The notes beneath the pieces were generated by a model. The model saw nothing but the letters and a program-made list of their open reading frames with translations, was not told the DNA's origin and ran no database searches. Shown in pieces: positions 32,401-43,000 of a stretch of 64,000 nt of DNA (its first letter is position 1; each line of letters opens with the position of its first letter). Both the position numbers and the translations under genes were made by a program. The DNA is from Galeopsis tetrahit (lineage: Eukaryota > Streptophyta > Magnoliopsida > Lamiales > Lamiaceae): contig OY776122.1 of NCBI GenBank assembly GCA_963675135.1, forward strand, positions 79,494,472 through 79,558,471. Direction: 5' to 3'.

Positions 32401-34152
32401 AGTTAGTTACAGAAACGCGTGTTGAAGATAAAGTTTGAAGAATTAGTTAAGGAATAACTAATTAACTGGAGAAACGCGTGAAAGGATATAAGGAATCAGT
32501 TACAAGTTAGTTTTCAAGAAAGGTTGTTACACAACTGAATGTTCTTGAAATTGGAAGTCTATAAATACCTCATGGTATTGATTCATTAGAGACTACTGAG
32601 ATACTGATACAACTACTGAAATATCGATACTGCAAGCATTATTGAAGATTCAAGTGAAGAAATTACTCTCAGAGTTGATTGAAGTTCAGATAGAAGCCAG
32701 AAGACAAGTGAAGAATCAAGAAGGCTACTACTGAAGATCAGAGAAGTTTTTTTGTTTTGTTACTTTTCAAGGTGCTAGATACTTGTAAAATTTCTAGTTA
32801 GATCGTAGACATATCTGGAGGTATAGTCTGTTGAAGATCTAAGTCTTCTTCTTGGGACTTTAAAGACAGGAACATACACTTGTACTCGATCGGAAGAGTT
32901 TAGTGGAAACGTCACAACTGGGTTTGTGAGAGTGGATGTAGACAAGTTGTCGAACCACTATAAATCTTGTGTTTGATTTACTTTACTGTTTTGTGTGTTG
33001 TTTAATTGATTAATTGTTTAGTTAATTAAATTACATAACTGAACTAGACTAGCTGAGTATACATAAAACAGAGTTCTCGAATTAAGTTGAGTATAAACTT
33101 TAATTGGGCTCATTGTTAATTTCGTATTCCGCACATTGTAATTCTGATATATCGAAAGATTTTAGAAAAGTCTATTCACCCCCCTCTAGACATTTTCTTT
33201 AGCTTCCCTCGATATTAACTCAACTTAGGGACCTACAATTGCTTTTGTGAAGAAATATTTGGATGATAAATTTAGCATCAAAGACTTGGGCACTCTAAAA
33301 TATTTTTTAGGGATCGAGGTTGCGCGTTCACCCGAGGGATTCGTCCTTAGTCAAAGGAAATATGCATTGGATATCCTTGAAGAGAGTGGTGTTCAAGGTA
33401 GTCGACCGAGCGCCTTTCCTATGGAGCAAAATCTAAAGTTGATCCCGGATGATGAAAGGCCCTTAATCGACGCCTCCCAATATCGACGATTGGTTGGTCG
33501 ATTATTATACCTCACTGTCACACGGCCGAATATCGTCTTTCCGGTTAGCCAATTAAGTCAGTTTCTTAGTCAACCTCGACAATCTCACTTAACAGCTGCA
33601 CTTCGGGTTCTACGTTATCTGAAACAGACTCCTGGTCAGGGCATCTTCTTATCGGCCAAAGGAGACTTTGCGCTGCAAGCTCATTGCGACGCGGATTGGG
33701 CAGGCTGCCCCTTCACGCGTCGCTCGTCCACTGGATATTTTATTACACTTGGAGGGGCTCCTGTTTCGTGGCGAACGAAGAAGCAGTCTGTAGTATCTAG
33801 ATCTTCTGCGGAGGCTGAATATAGGGCTATGGCGACGACAGTATGTGAGGTGGTATGACTTAGATGGTTGCTACAAGATTTTGGAGTTTGTCAGACTGGT
33901 CCCACACAATTGTTTTGCGACAATCAGGCAACGCGCCATATTGCTATGAACCCGGTATTTCACGAGCGAACTAAACATGTTGAAATTGATTGCTATTTTG
34001 TTCGTGAAAAGACTACTAAAGGAGTTGTTCTTCCAAGTATGGTCACCACAGAGAATCAGGTTGCAGATATTTTCACTAAGGCACTTGGAACTGATCGTTT
34101 TCGTTTCCTTCGAGGCAAGTTGGGTGTTCGGGACTTGCACACTCCAACTTGA
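29493..34152 (+). pseudogene. Copia-A pol remnant (protease, integrase, RT, RNase H)
   Basis: Protease DSGAS, the LWHSRFGH pre-integrase motif, the integrase core (IHCDIWGPY, YSDNGVEF, TPQQNGIVERKHRH), RT start (WVYKIKYKPNGEVERYKARL), the YVDD box near 31830, and RNase H (HCDADWAGC, SSAEAEYRA, TKHVEIDCYF) are all present. In-frame stops break it at 30912 (TGA), 31674 (TAA) and 33856 (TGA). The solo LTR at 31871-33237 splits the RT just after the YVDD region. Apart from the insertion the frame never shifts. No functional polyprotein is possible. Confidence 0.9.
31871..33237 (+). mobile_element. Solo LTR, 1367 bp, SIRE-like, inside Copia-A
   Basis: It begins TGTTGGGATATG, ends GGGACCTACA and has the 5-bp target duplication ATTGC (31866-31870, 33238-33242). 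The TG...CA ends, the length, a TATA-like TCTATAAATACC near 32560 and the closing TTCACCCCCCTCTAGA segment resemble the LTR of Copia-C (TGTTGGAAAT...CAGGACCAACA). No internal domain is present, so it is a solo LTR left by LTR-LTR recombination, or a very short element. Confidence 0.75.
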
Positions 34153-34159
34153 GGAGGAG

Positions 34160-34368
34160 TATTAGGCCTAATTTTATGTTACGTGTTTGTTTGGCCCATG
34201 CGGCAGTTTATCTATTTAGATCAGTTAGGAAGTTCCATAATTTAAGTATATTCGGCCCATTCAATTGAGGGCTCATGTAAAGCAGTATATAACTTCCTTC
34301 CTTCTCATGTTTATTCAAGAATTCAAGATACAAAATTATGTTTTGCGTATTCTTCTTCAAATTTTACT
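34160..34368 (+). repeat. 3' LTR of Copia-A
   Basis: It begins TATTAGGCC, preceded by the purine tract GAGGAGGAG that serves as polypurine primer, and ends TTTTACT before the TAAAC duplication. Confidence 0.9.
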
Positions 34369-34999
34369 TAAACAACTCTATTTGTGCCCGAATTTGTCGT
34401 CTATAGATTAGATCGAAATAAAAAATAATGTTGTTTCATTGAGTAGGTGTCACATCAGCTAGCCGCGTTAGATTTGAACACAAATGATACTATCAAGAAA
34501 TTTAAATTACAACAATATTTAAATGTGGTGATTTTATTTATAATTATTCAAAAATTTAGATTAAATTAAAATTAAAAAAATGTGGTGATTTAATTTACTA
34601 TTAATCCAATATTTTTTCCTACTTTTCATATTAAGTGTGTTTATTTTCTTTTAGGACTCACTTTATATCCTTTTTATTTGATCAATTTAATTCTGTAATT
34701 TATTTATAAATACAAAATATTAATTAAAACATTTGGAAAGGGGATACTCAAACACTATAGGAAGAAGTAAAAAAATTAACCATGTCCCAAACATATTACA
34801 AAAAAACTTATATGAAATATAGCTAAGGTAAGATGAGATAAAATTTGACATGTAGATGTGATTTGAAAATTTTATAAATTATCTTGATTAGACATATTTC
34901 ATGTGTAAAATATTTTACACAAATGTTGCTCTACATATTATGTCTTCACCTCACTCCAATTTATTTTTTAGTTAATTCTATATAAATACACTACATTTA

Positions 35000-35545
35000 G
35001 GTTCAGTCTCAATTTAATTATGACTTTTAAGATTATAATAAAAAAACCATAACTTTTAATATTATTTTAATTTAATATACATTTTTTTTCCGACCAACAG
35101 ATAATGATGTGACTCGTCAGAGAGTATGTATACTTGCCACATAATATTATATGTATTATATTTTAATTATTATTTTTTAATTTCAAATCAAATTACACAT
35201 CTTGGCATAATAAACAACTACTTTTAAAATTGAAATTTCTGAAAAAAATTTGGGAAATGAAATGAAATCAATTTTGGGAGCAATAGGCGCAATGCCGATT
35301 GAAATATTTGGTCTTGTGTAATTTGACGTGGAATTAAAAAAATAATACGTGCAATATTGCGTGAAATTAAAAAATAAAGTGTATAATATTATGTGGCACA
35401 ATGCACATATACACATTCTCTGGTGAGCCACACCATCACTTGTTGATCGTAGAAAAAAAAATCTATCGAATTGAAACAACATCAAAGGTTGTGATCTTTT
35501 ATTATAATCTTTAAGGTCGTGATTAAATTAAGAATGAGTCAAAAG
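35000..35545. mobile_element. Foldback MITE with about 170-bp arms
   Basis: Left arm pieces (TCAATTTAATTATGACTTTT, AAGATTATAATAAAA, GATGTGACTCGTCAGAGA, TGCCACATAATATTATA) recur in mirror order on the complement of the right arm with modest divergence. The centre (about 35170-35390) is unpaired. Borders are approximate and no target duplication was fixed. Confidence 0.55.
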
Positions 35546-36117
35546 ATTGTGAATTTATATGGAATTAACGCTTTATTTTTTGAACTAGTAGACAAAAAGA
35601 CTATACTGTCCTGGTGTGCTGAGTTCACACCCTACCCCCAAACAAAAAAAAAATAAACAGACTTCTTGCATTCCTTCCCCTTCCAAAACATAGTATTTCT
35701 TTGTAATTATTTATTCTTCATGTTATTATTGTTTTATTTGACCATATTGTTGTATGACTGCGTAGTTGTAATAAATGTATGTGTAGTGTATTTCGTTTCT
35801 GAGTTTTTTTTTAATCGCGTTTTGCAAAAACTCAGCATTGGTTTGCCGAGTTTTGTGAGATTTTTCGAAAGAAAATTCCACAAATTATGTATATTTTCGA
35901 AAAAAAGTTTCAAACAGTTGAAACTCATAACTTTTTGTCGAGTTTCTGCATAGAACTCGCCCAAAAGTTTTGAGTTTTCAGACGTAACTCGGTCAACCAG
36001 GTTCGAATCGATACAAAAACTCATGTGTTCGTCGTTTCGTCTTCCTGATCTCCCGTTTTGTGCAAAAATCAAGTTTATTCAACGATTGAAGGTCAAAATC
36101 ATTCTCAATAACAATTA

Positions 36118-36397
36118 CTCCCTCCGTCTCATGATTTCTTTCACGTGTAAAGTGACACACAAAATAAGAAAAATGAATTTAGTGGAGATTTTGAGGGGTA
36201 TTTTTGTAAACTTTTATGTATAAAGTACATAAATGAGTTAATTTTTGTGTATGTCTGGAGAAAAAGTAATGACGTTTGGTAAAATTTAAGATATTGTGAG
36301 GGTGAAGTTTATAAATGATTTTCCATTTTAATAGTGTAAAAGTTATTGTGGAACGTTCCGAAAAAAAAAGTGTGAAAGTAATTGCGAGATAGGGGAG
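36118..36397. mobile_element. Stowaway MITE, 280 bp
   Basis: Ends CTCCCTCCGTCTCATGATTT and the complement of CTCCCCTATCTCGCAATTAC are flanked by TA (36116-36117 and 36398-36399). There is no coding capacity. Confidence 0.8.
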
Positions 36398-36780
36398 TAT
36401 TAAACAACAAAAACTAACCCACATTTGAAAACTAAAATTTAAAGGGTAGAAAATTGAAAAAAAAAAATCATAAACCCTAATTTTTTTATGAACTGTCAAG
36501 AATGCCTAAAGTAACGTACATATAAAAATATATATCACAACCTAAAAACTAAATAAACAATCAAGTGTTCGAATTTCGCTTCAAAAGTTTTGTTTTGTTT
36601 TTTTTAGTGTGGGTGAACCTAAGAAGTTTTCTATTGAGTATTAAATTGTTGGTAAATGAAAATGTTATTTGTGATATTTTATGAAGGGGTGAACTCATAT
36701 TTGGGGTGAAATCATTATGAGGGTCATTTAACCGAGGCAGAGTTAAAATTATGTGGGCTTAGAAACAATGTAATTTAAAG

Positions 36781-37904
36781 GGCGCAAGCTATGTCGTTGT
36801 TAAATCTACTCTCCCGATAAATGTACCCCATTACTTTTTTTTTTAAGTCTCGGGTATTCGGTCCGAAGACCGACTAATCCCGGGGGACCAATCCCACCGC
36901 CCACTTGCGGGGGTCCCGTTTAAAGCCAGAGCTTTGCGCTCTGTATGGACATGGTCCCATAGAAATTGTTTACACCTTAGAGGGTTCGAACCTGAGACCT
37001 AGAGAGGAGCATACTCCTAAGTCCCAATCCCATACCACTAGGCTAACTCCTTGGGGTTACTACCCCCAATTACCTATTATACCATATTCACCGTAAAATT
37101 CATTTGGATAAATATACTTCCCTAACCCCTAAATTTTCAATTCATCTCATTCTTCCTCATTTTCTCCACCACCCCACGCACCCCCACGGCCGCCGGCCCC
37201 GTCCCCCACCCCACCGTTGTCGAACACAAACCTCCGTCGAGCCCAGGCCCCGTCGTCCCCCCTCAATTTTTTTTTCCAATCGTGCTGGCCCCCCTCGCCG
37301 TGCCCAGGCCGTCGTGCCACCATCAACCCTAGCGCCGCCCATCTCCTGTTGCCGCCCGTCGCCGCCTGTAAGTTTCTTTCTCCTTTCCCCACTTTTTCCC
37401 CTCCCCCCTTTTTTTCTGTGTAATAGTAAACAACATGGTTTTCTTTCTTTTTTTTTTCAAAAATCAATAGTCGAAAATATACATTATTGTCGACAACTAT
37501 ATCTTAGACCTTTAGTTGTCGAAAATTCTGATTTTTTTTTAAAATTGTCTTTCGAAAAAATGTCAGCGGCAAGAATGTTTTCCATCGATAAACCAGTGTC
37601 GATAAGAGTATTTTTCGTTGACACTAGTTTGTCGAAAAAATGTAATTTTTTTAAAAGCTTTCTAAGTTTTTAAAAAAAAAAATAAATTGTTTGCACGATG
37701 GTCGTTGGAGGTGGAGCAAAGATTGGCGACGACGGCTCCCTTGCAATTAGGGTTGGGATTTAGAGTGTGTAAATTTCAGGGAGAGTGTATCTATCCTGAG
37801 TTATTTCACTAAAAGGGCAAATTGGGTAATTTATTTAAATATTAAATTAATAAATAGGAAGGGGAGTATATTTAACAAAGTTGGAGGCGTATATAGCCTG
37901 GGCC
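36781..37904. mobile_element. Family X copy 3, 1124 bp including a SINE
   Basis: It is flanked by the perfect 9-bp duplication AATTTAAAG (36772-36780, 37905-37913). Ends are GGCGCAAGCTATGTCG and, on the complement, GGCCCAGGCTATATACG; both are followed by TTGTTAAATMTACTC, with a short gap at the left. The internal plan is as in copy 2: GC-rich block (37140-37375), TTGTCGA-rich block (37460-37640) and a GCAATTAGGGTTGGG tail. The long Pro-rich frames in the GC block are probably chance. Confidence 0.8.
36835..37061 (-). mobile_element. tRNA-derived SINE, about 227 bp, inside family X copy 3
   Basis: On the minus strand the body starts at about 37061 (AGTAACCCCAAGGAG), has an A box (TTAGCCTAGTGGTA) and a B box (GGTTCGAACCC), and ends in ten A residues. 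Imperfect target duplications ACCCCATTAC and ACCCCCAATTAC flank it. The tail part contains CCCGGGATTAGTCGG. It is longer than, and unrelated in its body to, the SINE at 7889-8015. Confidence 0.85.
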
Positions 37905-38380
37905 AATTTAAAGGCCCAATAAATGGAGAAACGATCCAAGCTAAGGCCCAATGACGGGAATGGTCACTGAAACCCTAGAACTATCTATCGCTATAAATTG
38001 CAGTCACAAATAATCTCTATTCAGCATATACAATCATCAATTAGAGTTTCGTGTTCTTCTTTCTCTCGTGTTATCTTTGTATTTCTGATGCTTTTAAGTG
38101 TATGGGTGTGTGTGCGTTTTTGTGATATATTATTGAAATTAGTTGTTTGATGATGTGTGTACAATTAAGCCGATGCTCCGGATATAACAATGAAGGAAGC
38201 ATGGTACTGTGCACACAGATGGAAGCTCCAAGGTCGGCATGTCTGCCCCCTCTGATTTCTGATTTGGGGGCCTGGTTTAAGACCTACATTTCTTCACTCA
38301 CTCTTTTTATTTTCTTATTTTTATTTTATTATAATCGTTTTATTTTTGTTCCATCCAAATTTGGATATTTCATTATTTAA
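37905..38380 (+). promoter_or_regulatory. Promoter-like region and possible transcription unit start, product unknown
   Basis: GGCCCA/TGGGCC (site II-like) elements lie at about 37899, 37913 and 37952. A telo-box-like AAACCCTA is at 37972 and a TATA box (GCTATAAATTGC) at about 37991. A pyrimidine-rich leader follows. This arrangement is typical of housekeeping genes. Downstream, no frame is recognised: the best one (38147-38380, 77 codons) has no known domain. It could be a short non-coding RNA gene, a gene with long introns or a dead promoter. Confidence 0.3.
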
Positions 38381-40219
38381 TCTTATTTTATTATTTATTT
38401 TCACTTTTAATTAAAATGATTTGTGTTACCTATTGCTGTTTGTATTTCCATTTAGCTGAATTTTTCTTCCTTCAGTTGATTTAAGTGAAATTGATTTGTG
38501 CCTTTTGCTGATTTTATTGTTTATATTATGATACCGGCGCTTGCTTTAAAAAGTCTCATTTTAAATCCTCTGTTTTCAAAATTTTAATATCCCGTTGTCA
38601 AATTCTGAAAAGTATTCTAATCTCTGTTTGAAATCTAATTATTCCAACTCTATCACTTTCTGGTTTTCTGGTTTGATCTCAATTACTTTCTGGTCCGATC
38701 ACAACTATTCTTTCGAAACTCAGAGGAAGTGTAGTATTATTTTCACTATAAATACTCTGTATCAGTGGCTCAAATTAAATTATAATTACAACTAAGTCCG
38801 AAGAATTCTCATGTTTTGAAACAAGTTATAATATTTCATCGAAAATTTATAGAAACACATTTTTTTTTTTGATAGAAAAAGAATTGAATAACAGATTTTT
38901 TTTTTCACTTTTGGAATTGAGAAATGACCGAATGGGCTTTGTAATTTTTGGCTGGACTTTTGAACTTTTAGATTGAGATGGGGATGGGGATGCAACGAAA
39001 ATATTTAAGACTAATATTTTTTATTATTTTTTGCTTTAGATAAAAAAAATCAATTTAGGCGTACAGTTGTACCCTTGTCCCATGCTGCATCCGCCTCTGC
39101 TCTGTATAAACATAACTAAATAAGTTTGATTATAAAATTTCACATCATTCCTTAAAAAAAAAATACAATTAGTTAAAATTGGAATCCTATGTCTCACCAA
39201 TTTGCCAATCTAAAGAATAAATTTCAATTGTAATAACAATTTGTAAAAGTCAACCAAAATCCAATTGCCAATCTAAAGAATAAATTGCAATTGTAATAAC
39301 AATTTGTAAAAATCAACCAAAATCCAAGTTGGTTTGATGCACAAATTAATCTCTTCAATTATTAAGAAGCTGATCTCCCGAAATCTTGAGGTGAAGCTTA
39401 TAACTAGTGGATTCTTGAATATCAAGTTGCCAAAAAACAAAAATAAAGGAATCTTGAGGTGAAGCTTATAACTAGTGGATTCTTGAATATCAAGTTGATG
39501 CTCTGCAATTATTATGTCTGGAGCTGGCAAGGCCATGGTCTCTCTCATCAAGCCTACAGGAAGCAAGAAAGGCTGCTTTAGAAGAAACAGATATATGAAA
39601 ACTTTTAAGATTCAGTCTTTGAGGCCATAACAGGAACATTGCCCTACACTTGAGCCTTAGATCCAACTAAAATGACACTTGAGCCTTAGATCCAACTAAA
39701 ATGTTTTGTAATTGCTGGATAGCATCGAAATCACAAATAAATAACCTCACATTAATAGGATCAGGAAGTTATGTTAAATTGATTAAATAAAATAAACAAC
39801 TTAAAAGCATATATTCATCTTTTCGTTAAGCAGAAAAGCAAATATAAGTGAAAAACATCCCAATGAATTCATCTTTTCGTTAAGCAGAAAAGCAAATATA
39901 AGTGGAAAACATCCCAATGAAGCAAGATTGTGCGCAAGATCACTATGAAGCATAGAAAATATCAATGTATAAACAAGCAATGAACAAATTCAGATAACCA
40001 AATACATCCATATTCTCAAGTTACAAAGAAACAAGCAAAAGCTCCAAAATGGAAAATCAAATGTAATTGGAGGGTTTGCTGCGGTCAAATTGGAAAACCA
40101 AATGGAATTCTTCAAAATGGAGTAACACACAAAATCATACAATTTCAACTAATGGTGAAACAGAACAAATCAAATAATGCCGGTTTACGGAAAGTAGGTG
40201 TTCAGTGATGATTCGTACC
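38381..40219. other. Intergenic/intronic DNA with four local direct duplications
   Basis: No confident gene. Short tandem duplications cluster here: about 60 bp (CAATTGTAATAACAATTTGT) at 39225 and 39289; about 48 bp (AATCTTGAGGTGAAGCTTAT) at 39382 and 39451; 28 bp (CACTTGAGCCTTAGATCCAA) at 39648 and 39674; and about 56 bp (AATTCATCTTTTCGTTAAGC) at 39810 and 39867. A possible minus-strand exon lies within it (see the entry at 39273-40672). Confidence 0.6.
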
Positions 40220-40672
40220 TTTGGAACTCAAGGTTGGCCTCGAAAACTCTTGATTTGAAATCTGTCGAACCCTAGCAGAAAATAGGAGATTTAAACGGTG
40301 TTTGCATCATCAGCCCGAAGATAAATTGGCAAATACCACTTAAATCGAGATACCAAATCAACTAATTCCACGAAATATAAAAAAGACAAAAATAGGGTTA
40401 TCGTTCGTACCACTTGAACTGTAGTTAGAGCTCGAAGTTGCGAAGTTGCAAAGTACCACTAGCCGGAGCTCGAGGAAGCATCTTCGCGAGAGAACTCGCC
40501 GGAGTATTTGCGTGATGGGAAACTCGAATGAAAATCGCCGGCGTATGTCGTTCTAAGAGAAACTCGCAGAGGCTCCGATTTGGGGGAAAAATCGCCGCCA
40601 GTAGAGAGAGGCAGGGAAGAGGTTGAAAGTGGATGTTTGGAATAAAAAAGTAGGGTTTGAGGCTTATATACT
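39273..40672 (-). other. Putative minus-strand transcription unit, product unknown
   Basis: A TATA box (GTATATAAGCC on the minus strand, about 40660-40670) has four TGGGCC/GGCCCA sites upstream (about 40783, 40803, 40836 and 40876), a housekeeping-type promoter. Splice-like signals suggest a first exon down to about 40414, a small exon 40267-40221 (CTGCTAG/GGTTCG to AAAG/GTACGA) and a third exon from 39553 (CTGTAG/GCTTG). The third holds an ATG at 39536 opening 87 codons (MALPAPDIIIAEHQ...) to 39273, with no domain I recognise. It may be non-coding or broken. Confidence 0.3.
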
Positions 40673-41143
40673 GAGGGTAGATATGTAATATTGATTTTAA
40701 AGAGCCTCCGTGTTTTGAGCACGATAAGCTATCTCACCACTTTGGAGCAGATAAAAAACACACTATTATCTTGTGTTTAAGGTGGGCCGTCGGACTTATC
40801 TTGGGCCAACATGTTTTCCACCAAACACAAAATTGGCCCAGATTAGCCTCAATCTTGAATTTAACTGCTAATCTGGGCCACCAAATGGGTCCTAAAAGAA
40901 AACAAATTGTTGCACACTTCAAAACTTCCCAAATTATAGAAGACTACCCCACGAACAACCGGTGACAATCGAGCCCCACAATAGCGCTCCTAAGTTTCAA
41001 TAAAGGGGAAGGATACCCATGATAGGGACAAAGGGGAAGGATACCCATAATAGGGTAAAATGAAACGATGGTCTAGCGGCGCTGCTACTATATAATCGAA
41101 ATGTGAAACGATATACCGATTCTAAGATCACTAGAAAGAAAGT

Positions 41144-41381
41144 TATAAGGGTTGATTAATACATTCCCTCCATCTTTGTATTTAGTAGATACACTCTTGT
41201 TTAGTATCTTTACTTAACTTAATTAGTAGTTAGTTGGTTAGTTTGTTAGATTAGCAATTATTAGATTGTTTAGTATTTGAAGGGCTTCACTCTTCATCTT
41301 TTGGTTCATGTTTTTCATCATTCATCATCTGTAAAACTTTCCAGATTTTATCAAGAATGAATTCAATTCTCTGATTCAATA
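41144..41381 (+). repeat. 5' LTR of Copia-B
   Basis: It begins TATAAGGGTTGATTAATAC and ends CTGATTCAATA, directly followed by TGGTATCAG. The internal ACATTCCCTCCATC mimics a MITE end but is part of both LTRs. Confidence 0.9.
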
Positions 41382-41564
41382 TGGTATCAGTATCGCGTGG
41401 AAATTGAAACACCATTAGATCCTGCGCATGTTTCTGTGTTTCCATCGATTCTTTCTTGCGTTTCATTTCTCCCCCTTTTTCCTTGAGGGATTTTCTTTTT
41501 CGGATTTTATTCCGCCCTTTCTCTATTCATTTTTTTGTTGTTCTGCTCGATTCTCCCTGCTACT

Positions 41565-43000
41565 ATGGCGCCCACCGTCACCGACCCCGATTCCCTTGAT
41601 CCGACCAAGAACCCCTTCTCTCCATTGGCCCTCCACCAGAACGATAATCCGGCGGTTTCCATCGTCCTCGAACCTCTCAACGGCACCAACTACGTTTCTT
41701 GGAGCCATGCCCTTAAGAGGAGTCTCAGTGTGAAGAATAAAGCACGATTGATCGATGGCTCTCTAACTATCCCTTCTGAGGAAGAGGACCCATCCACTCT
41801 GCCGCCTGGGTTAGAGGCAATGACTTGGTTTTGGTATGGATTCTAAACTCCATTTCTCCTGATATTAAAAGAACTTTAGAGTATTTCTCTCTTGCTAAAG
41901 ATGTATGGGACGAATTGGTTATTCGTTATGCCCTTTCTGATGGAACTAGGGTCTATCATTTTGAAAAATCTTTAAGTACGATTTTTTAGGGCTCTCAATC
42001 TCTTGTTAGTTACTATAACCAATTTAAGGCTCTTTGGGATGAATACTTAAGTTTTAGGCCGGTTCTTAAATGTTCTTGTGGGGCTATGGATGGGTGCACT
42101 TGTGATCTCCCTAAATTGATGACCAAAACCCAAGAGCAAGATGCTGTTATGAAATTCCTAGTAGGGCTTCATGATTCTTATAGCACCATTAGGAGCCAAT
42201 TCTTGCTTCAATCTCCTTTTCCTACCCTATCCAAGGTTTATGGTCTTTTACTTCAAGAAGAATCCCAAAGAACTTTAAAGAATGTCCCTGACTCCACTCC
42301 ATCTGATTCTATTTCTATGTTAGCCAAGAATTCCAGATTTTATAAACCTATTAAGTGTAGCCACTGTAATGGCATTGGTCACACCATTGATAGGTGCTTT
42401 CAGATAATTGGTTTTCCTCCTGGTTGGAGAGGCCCTAGAGGTCCTCCCATTAAAGAGTCCAACAACACTGCCAATACCTCTATTAGACCCCCTCCTCAGA
42501 AGGATCATCCTATGGACTCCAACCCCCTCTGTACTCAGGACCTTTTTGACAAGTTTTTGAGTTTCTCTAAGATGCAGAATTTGATTGACACAAATGACAT
42601 ACCCCATTCTGCAGCAGGAGCTTCCACTGCTCATATTGAGGAGGTTCCTATCACCACAGATCCATGTATGTTCCCTTTACTTCCAAAATTTACATCCAAT
42701 TCCTGCCTTAATTCTATTAGAGTTTCTACTTGGATCCTAGATACTGGTGCTACTGATCATATGGTATTTGATATGTCTTTGTTTACCACTCCTCCCTCTG
42801 TAGCTAATGTTAAGATATCCTTACCTAATAATGCTATCTCTACAGCTACACATATGGGAAACATTACCATAAATGAACACCTCACCTTATATAATGTGTT
42901 ATTTGTTCCCGATTTCACATTCAATTTGTTATCTATTAGCCATTTAACTAGATATTCCAACTGCACTGTCAACTTCTTGTCTTCTCACTGTGTATTATAG
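41565..43000 (+). pseudogene. Copia-B gag and protease remnant
   Basis: From ATG 41565 the gag_3-type N-terminus (LNGTNYVSWSHALKRSL, KARLIDGS) runs until a frameshift near 41800-41846. The frame resumes through PDIKRTLEYFSLAKDVWDEL, a TAG at 41987, the CX2CX4HX4C knuckle (CSHCNGIGHTIDRC) and the protease motif WILDTGATDHM. A TAG at 42998 stops it. Confidence 0.88.

Larger units (their letters stand above)
28764..34368 (+). mobile_element. Copia-A: Ty1/copia retrotransposon with TATT...TACT LTR ends, defective
   Basis: Two LTRs of 209 bp (28764-28972 and 34160-34368) differ at five positions by my count. A 5-bp target duplication TAAAC lies at 28759-28763 and 34369-34373. A primer-binding site TGGTACCAGAG follows the 5' LTR at once. 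Order is gag, protease, integrase, reverse transcriptase, RNase H, as in copia. A 1.37 kb solo LTR splits the reverse transcriptase. The short LTRs and gag_3-type gag resemble Ale-type copia (inference). Confidence 0.9.
28645..34607. mobile_element. Mutator-type MITE (about 353 bp) split by Copia-A
   Basis: The outer ends GGGTTAATGGCAAATTAA and, on the complement of the right end, GGATTAATAGTAAATTAA continue as inverted repeats of more than 100 bp (both contain ATCACCACATTT and TTTAATCTA). A 9-bp target duplication AATATTTTT lies at 28636-28644 and 34608-34616. Removing Copia-A and one copy of its TAAAC duplication leaves about 353 bp, almost all arm. Confidence 0.75.
34617..36780. other. Intergenic DNA with a foldback and a MITE; no gene
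   Basis: No coding region is recognised. Besides the foldback (35000-35545) and Stowaway MITE (36118-36397), the stretch 35790-36000 repeats GAGTTT/AACTCG words without forming a tidy array. Confidence 0.4.

Noticed and set aside
36835..37061. tRNA gene on the minus strand
   Set aside because: Same reasoning: polymerase III boxes in a 227-bp SINE with an A tail and flanking repeats.
37104..37673. 189-codon Pro-rich frame
   Set aside because: It falls wholly inside family X copy 3 and runs through its non-coding repeat block.
38138..38270. C/D box snoRNA
   Set aside because: A TGATGA and a CTGA are present, but the terminal stem does not pair and no guide element could be assigned.
41165..41185. 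Stowaway MITE end (ACATTCCCTCCATC)
   Set aside because: The same words occur at the same place in both Copia-B LTRs and lack a partner end, so they are LTR sequence.
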